DNA of 54,743 nucleotides. Origin: Aeribacillus composti (GTDB lineage Bacteria > Bacillota > Bacilli > Bacillales > Aeribacillaceae). Both the position numbers and the translations under genes were made by a program. Position 1 is the stretch's first letter, and the number at the start of each line of letters is the position of its first letter. The notes beneath the pieces are model-generated. The model was not told where the DNA came from, searched no databases, and saw nothing but the letters and a program-made list of their open reading frames with translations. Location of the stretch: NCBI RefSeq assembly GCF_007827555.1, contig NZ_VISS01000029.1, positions 1 through 54,743 on the forward strand, read 5' to 3'. Positions 52,053 to 54,743 of the stretch are shown here, piece by piece.

Positions 52053-52751
52053 TTAAGCAAACTTATCATAACGTTTTTCAGATGCGGCAGCCCCCTCGGA
52101 AATCGATGTAGATGACATCCCCTTTTTTCGTTTGCCATACCTTTTAGTGATGTCTCTTTTCATTCTGGCAATAGTCATAATTTCAAATTTGTCGCCGTCA
52201 TCCAATTGACGGAGGATTTCGATTAGTTCCTGCTCTTCTGGAGAAAGTTCGTTTTTGTCATTTTGTTGATCGATCATTTCGTTTTCACTAACTTTTATAG
52301 ATGGATCGGCAAAAAGAGCAGCTGAGGCTTTAAATAGATTCATTAGTGCTTCAGGATCTAAGCTGACCGAACTGTTTTCGCCTTTCAAGCATTTTATGGT
52401 TAAATCCTGAAATCTTTTAAACAATGGAGATTTTTTAATTTTATCGTCTTCAGCTGAAGCACGGTCAGTCATTTCTTGTAAACAAGAATTTGACGTAAAT
52501 TTATCATTAGTTTCAGAAATCGGAACACTAGTCAAATAAGCCTCGCCGTATAGCAAGAAATCATTACTCACTCCTAAAACTCTGCTTATTAATGATAGAT
52601 TCTCAGCAGAAACTGAAACTGCTCCTCTTTCAATTTTGCTTAGTGCGCTATTCGTAATACCAGTAGCTTTTGCCATTTCCTCAAGTGTCAAACCTTTTTC
52701 TTTACGAATTCGTCTTATCCGACTGCCCAATTCCTTTTTGAAATCGTTCAT
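52053..52751 (-). CDS. Xre-family (Cro/C1-type) transcriptional regulator
   Basis: A 232-aa protein with an N-terminal helix-turn-helix of the Xre/SinR type (GSRIRRIRKEKGLTLEEMAK ... ITNSALSKIERG, residues 9-45). A long variable region follows, then an acidic SPEEQELIEILRQL segment and a basic tail (RDITKRYGKRKKG). It looks like a repressor of phage or mobile-element origin, or a SlrR/ImmR-like regulator. Three repeats in its upstream region are probable operators. The window shows no divergently transcribed partner. Confidence 0.82.
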   Translation of the reverse strand: MNDFKKELGSRIRRIRKEKGLTLEEMAKATGITNSALSKIERGAVSVSAENLSLISRVLGVSNDFLLYGEAYLTSVPISETNDKFTSNSCLQEMTDRASAEDDKIKKSPLFKRFQDLTIKCLKGENSSVSLDPEALMNLFKASAALFADPSIKVSENEMIDQQNDKNELSPEEQELIEILRQLDDGDKFEIMTIARMKRDITKRYGKRKKGMSSTSISEGAAASEKRYDKFA

Positions 52752-52774
52752 TTTTTGTCAACCTCTCTATAATC

Positions 52775-52842
52775 TTCCTAAAAGAAATATTTTTAGTCCT
52801 AAAGGAATATTTTGTTGATTTTCGTCTTATAGGAATATATAA
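52775..52842. promoter_or_regulatory. Three operator-like repeats upstream of the Xre gene
   Basis: TTCCTAAAAGAAATATTTT (from 52775), GTCCTAAAGGAATATTTT (from 52796) and GTCTTATAGGAATATATAA (from 52824) share TCYTAWARGAA, an imperfect dyad, followed by AT-rich sequence. The spacing is about 21 and 28 bp. This is typical of autoregulated Cro/C1-type repressors. Confidence 0.6.
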
Positions 52843-53848
52843 TGTAATCAAAAGTGGTAACCGATTACCTTGTCAAACAAAAATAAAGTGTAAATAGATG
52901 TGAAAGCTCGACAATCTGCGTAAGTTTCCTAGTCCATTGGTCCAAAAGAACCGTCATAGGGTCATTTCATGAAAGTTACCGATGGACTATATATCCGTTT
53001 AAATAATCAGTGCGCAGCGGTTTATCCTCTATATTAATCATCACAACCGCTTTTGCAGCCTTGAAACTGAACTAGCAGTTGAATCATTGTACAACAATAG
53101 CATCGCGATCCAATGATTGGAATAAGCAAGCTGTTGTTCCGGTGCAGATGCTTTGGATGAAACAGGTACAGCGTGCTGACTGAAAAATGCAGCATATCAA
53201 ATGTTCTATATGCCCGGAAAGCCTTCTGATTATTGATCATAACAATGAAAGAAATAGACGAGCTCAATCAAAGGCTATACCCATTCGAAGCATCAAGCAG
53301 AGTTTTGCTATCTAAAATAGTCCTTTGAGCTGTTGTATAAATACTTTCAAATTCATACATAAACTGTTGAATCATCTGTCCTTTAAAAATTGCCAATTTG
53401 AAGCATCGAGAAAACAACTTGTTCCCAACTACATCAATCAGTTGAAGATATACAAATGGAAATGCTTCACTGTTTTTTAATACCATCTGCATTAAATTCT
53501 CCGAAATATAGATAGTCTCTAAATAGAGCTAGTACTGGCATGAATTGAGGAACTTGGTTCTTTTATTTATCCACAGTTTGGTTTTACAACATGATGAGCA
53601 GGCTTAATCTCCTGAACAATCTGGTCGATGTGAAGCTTTAAGGATGATAAAAGCTCCTGCTGCGTTTCTCCGTCCTCGTTATACATGAAAATCTTTCGGA
53701 GATAGCACCAGGACATAGTTAATCAGCAATAGATTTTTGAATCAACATCTCATAACGAATTCTAATCCTCAATATAGTTATGACTCCCTTTCATTCTACC
53801 AAAATTCGGCATAGGGAAACAGAATGATCATAGAAAGGAGTGATTTAA
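52843..53848. other. 1-kb stretch without a convincing gene
   Basis: No intact gene is seen. A minus-strand 49-codon frame (53567-53716) reads MYNEDGETQQELLSSLKLHI and then a KPAHHVVKPNCG end. It looks like a genuine protein C terminus, but lacks a ribosome binding site and has a stop just upstream, so it is probably a gene fragment. The other open frames (53034-53492) look random. Confidence 0.5.
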
Positions 53849-54085
53849 ATGGCGGTTCGCAAACAACGCATCACTCCGTTAGGGTGGAAAATCAAGCGGC
53901 GCTTGGCAGAACTTGAAATGACCCATAAGGAGTTTTGCGAGCAGCATAAAATCCCGTTAAGCCGCCTTTCTGAAATTATTTCAGGAACACGTCAAAACCG
54001 AAAATATCGCGATAAAATTTTAAGAGAGTTGGAAATCGAAGAGGAGGGTCAACCCCATGCCGAACAAGTGCAGCATGTCGGTTGA
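53849..54085 (+). CDS. Small phage-type helix-turn-helix protein
   Basis: A 78-aa protein: RITPLGWKIKRRLAELEMTH, then KEFCEQHKIPLSRLSEIISG, a compact Xre-type DNA-binding domain as in prophage-borne regulators (YqaF-like). AGAAAGGAGTGA is an excellent ribosome binding site 6-8 nt upstream. No phage structural genes are in the window; together with the Xre repressor it suggests a prophage or ICE remnant. Confidence 0.75.
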   Translation: MAVRKQRITPLGWKIKRRLAELEMTHKEFCEQHKIPLSRLSEIISGTRQNRKYRDKILRELEIEEEGQPHAEQVQHVG

Positions 54086-54413
54086 AACTGAATAATTTAT
54101 AACAAATTAAGCAGAAGAAAAAACTCATTTGGTACGATGGTTAAAATTGTGGAAACTATTATTTCTGCTCTAGCCGCTCAATATCGTTTCACTGCCATCC
54201 GTACTCGCAGCGTGAATAGGTACATAAAGAAGCTAAATGATATTTAATTGCCTTATACAGCTAGTTAGATAATAGGGTTGGTTATCCAAAATCATCCCAA
54301 CATTTTTGGAACGGATGATGTAAAATATTTTCAAAAATGTTATGTATTGTTGTATTTTTCGGGATTTATTCGTATTGGCACATGCCTACATGTTGTAACG
54401 GGGTGAAATATAG
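54086..54413. other. Short stretch without a clear gene
   Basis: Contains a 36-codon plus-strand frame (54137-54247, MVKIVETIISALAAQY...) without a clear ribosome binding site, and a weak palindromic TTTGGA/AACATT region near 54290. Nothing firm. Confidence 0.35.
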
Positions 54414-54680
54414 GTGATTTTCAAAAGAACAAAGCAAGAAAATTCGTATTTTAATTTTGATCAAGGGAAAGGCAATATAAGTATCACGAAAGGCAGTGAA
54501 ATTGAAAGGCAAATCTTAATGATCGACCTAACAGAAAAAGATTTACAGATTATTAATGCTATACAGCCATTCGTAATAGAAAAAATTGATTTAATTGCTG
54601 ATAGATTTTATAAGAACTTGGAAAAAGAACCATCGCTTTTAAAAATTATTAACTCAACTTTCGCACACAGAAATATTTAA
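54414..54680 (+). pseudogene. hemAT: Truncated hemAT (globin-sensor chemotaxis transducer) fragment
   Basis: An 88-codon frame beginning with GTG after GGGGTG. It matches the N-terminal globin-coupled sensor part of Bacillus HemAT: the MxFK start, TYFNFD-like segment, LTEKDLQIINAIQPFVIEKID and FYKNLEKEPSLLKIINS. The frame stops at ASTFAHRNI-like residues, before the haem-proximal helices and the whole methyl-accepting signalling domain. The sequence after the stop, to the window end, does not restore a clear HemAT frame. It is thus a broken gene, or continues after a frameshift beyond the window. Confidence 0.7.
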
Positions 54681-54743
54681 GCATTGCTTGATATAATTAG
54701 GTATAGTGGCCAACCATTTATTCATTTGATTTTTAAAGATGTC

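Noticed and set aside
53268-53492. 74-codon minus-strand frame as a gene
   Set aside because: No ribosome binding site, no recognisable domain and composition like random AT-rich sequence.

Overview
The window reads as chromosomal DNA of a low-to-moderate GC Gram-positive endospore former of the Bacillaceae. Evidence: AGGAGG-type ribosome binding sites, frequent GTG/TTG starts, LysM/SleB-type and PdaC-type wall enzymes, a YtrA-type GntR regulator, a CtaM/DUF420 protein, a HemAT fragment and TnrA/GlnR-type operators. Several operons resemble those of thermophilic Bacillus/Geobacillus relatives, but the species cannot be fixed from sequence alone.

Region 1 (about 1-13 kb) is ordinary core and near-core sequence: a LysM/SleB wall hydrolase, a small FAD oxidoreductase, a PdaC-like deacetylase, a universal stress protein, a DUF420 protein, an alpha/beta hydrolase, an M19 dipeptidase, D-amino acid aminotransferase, a DUF4395 protein, and an operon GntR - ABC ATPase - ABC permease - ECF sigma. 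Region 2 (13.1-14.5 kb) holds no intact gene, only terminators, an IS110-type transposase fragment and palindromic repeats.

Region 3 (14.5-31.8 kb, all minus strand) carries an adenine-deaminase-like amidohydrolase and an aromatic acyl-CoA catabolic locus. Operon A (31768 to 26327): a detached PaaD zinc ribbon, 3-hydroxyacyl-CoA dehydrogenase, a degenerate paralogue of it, 3-oxoadipyl-CoA-type thiolase, aldehyde dehydrogenase, enoyl-CoA hydratase. Operon B: PaaX repressor and a metallo-hydrolase. Operon C (23977 to 16455): paaA-paaD-paaB-paaC, two enoyl-CoA hydratases, a benzoate-CoA-ligase-type enzyme, a 4HBT thioesterase and an acyl-CoA ligase. Three promoter regions share a 19-bp ACGT-N11-TCGT motif, probably the PaaX operator. 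One hydratase gene is present twice as a 775-bp, about 99% identical direct repeat.

Region 4 (about 31.9-51.6 kb) is a methylated-amine island bounded by two inverted, nearly identical copies of an about 121-bp MITE-like element. A minus-strand operon (41139 to 35440) encodes a cupin, the haem alpha subunit and flavin/2Fe-2S reductase of a heme-dependent oxidative N-demethylase (dimethylamine monooxygenase), an unrecognised 243-aa protein, a DmmA-family zinc-ribbon protein, a divergent Amt transporter and an 83-aa membrane protein. A second operon (50189 to 43269) encodes N-methylglutamate synthase (MgsA, B, C), gamma-glutamylmethylamide synthetase, a monomeric sarcosine-oxidase-type flavoenzyme and a second Amt. 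Together they predict: dimethylamine to methylamine to gamma-glutamylmethylamide to N-methylglutamate to glutamate plus formaldehyde. The oxidase appears to replace the usual multi-subunit N-methylglutamate dehydrogenase. Perfect TnrA/GlnR-type boxes lie in the divergent promoter region, and two IclR regulators belong to the island. MetY lies inside its left edge.

Region 5 (52-54.7 kb) has phage-like Xre regulators, decayed sequence and a truncated hemAT at the window edge.
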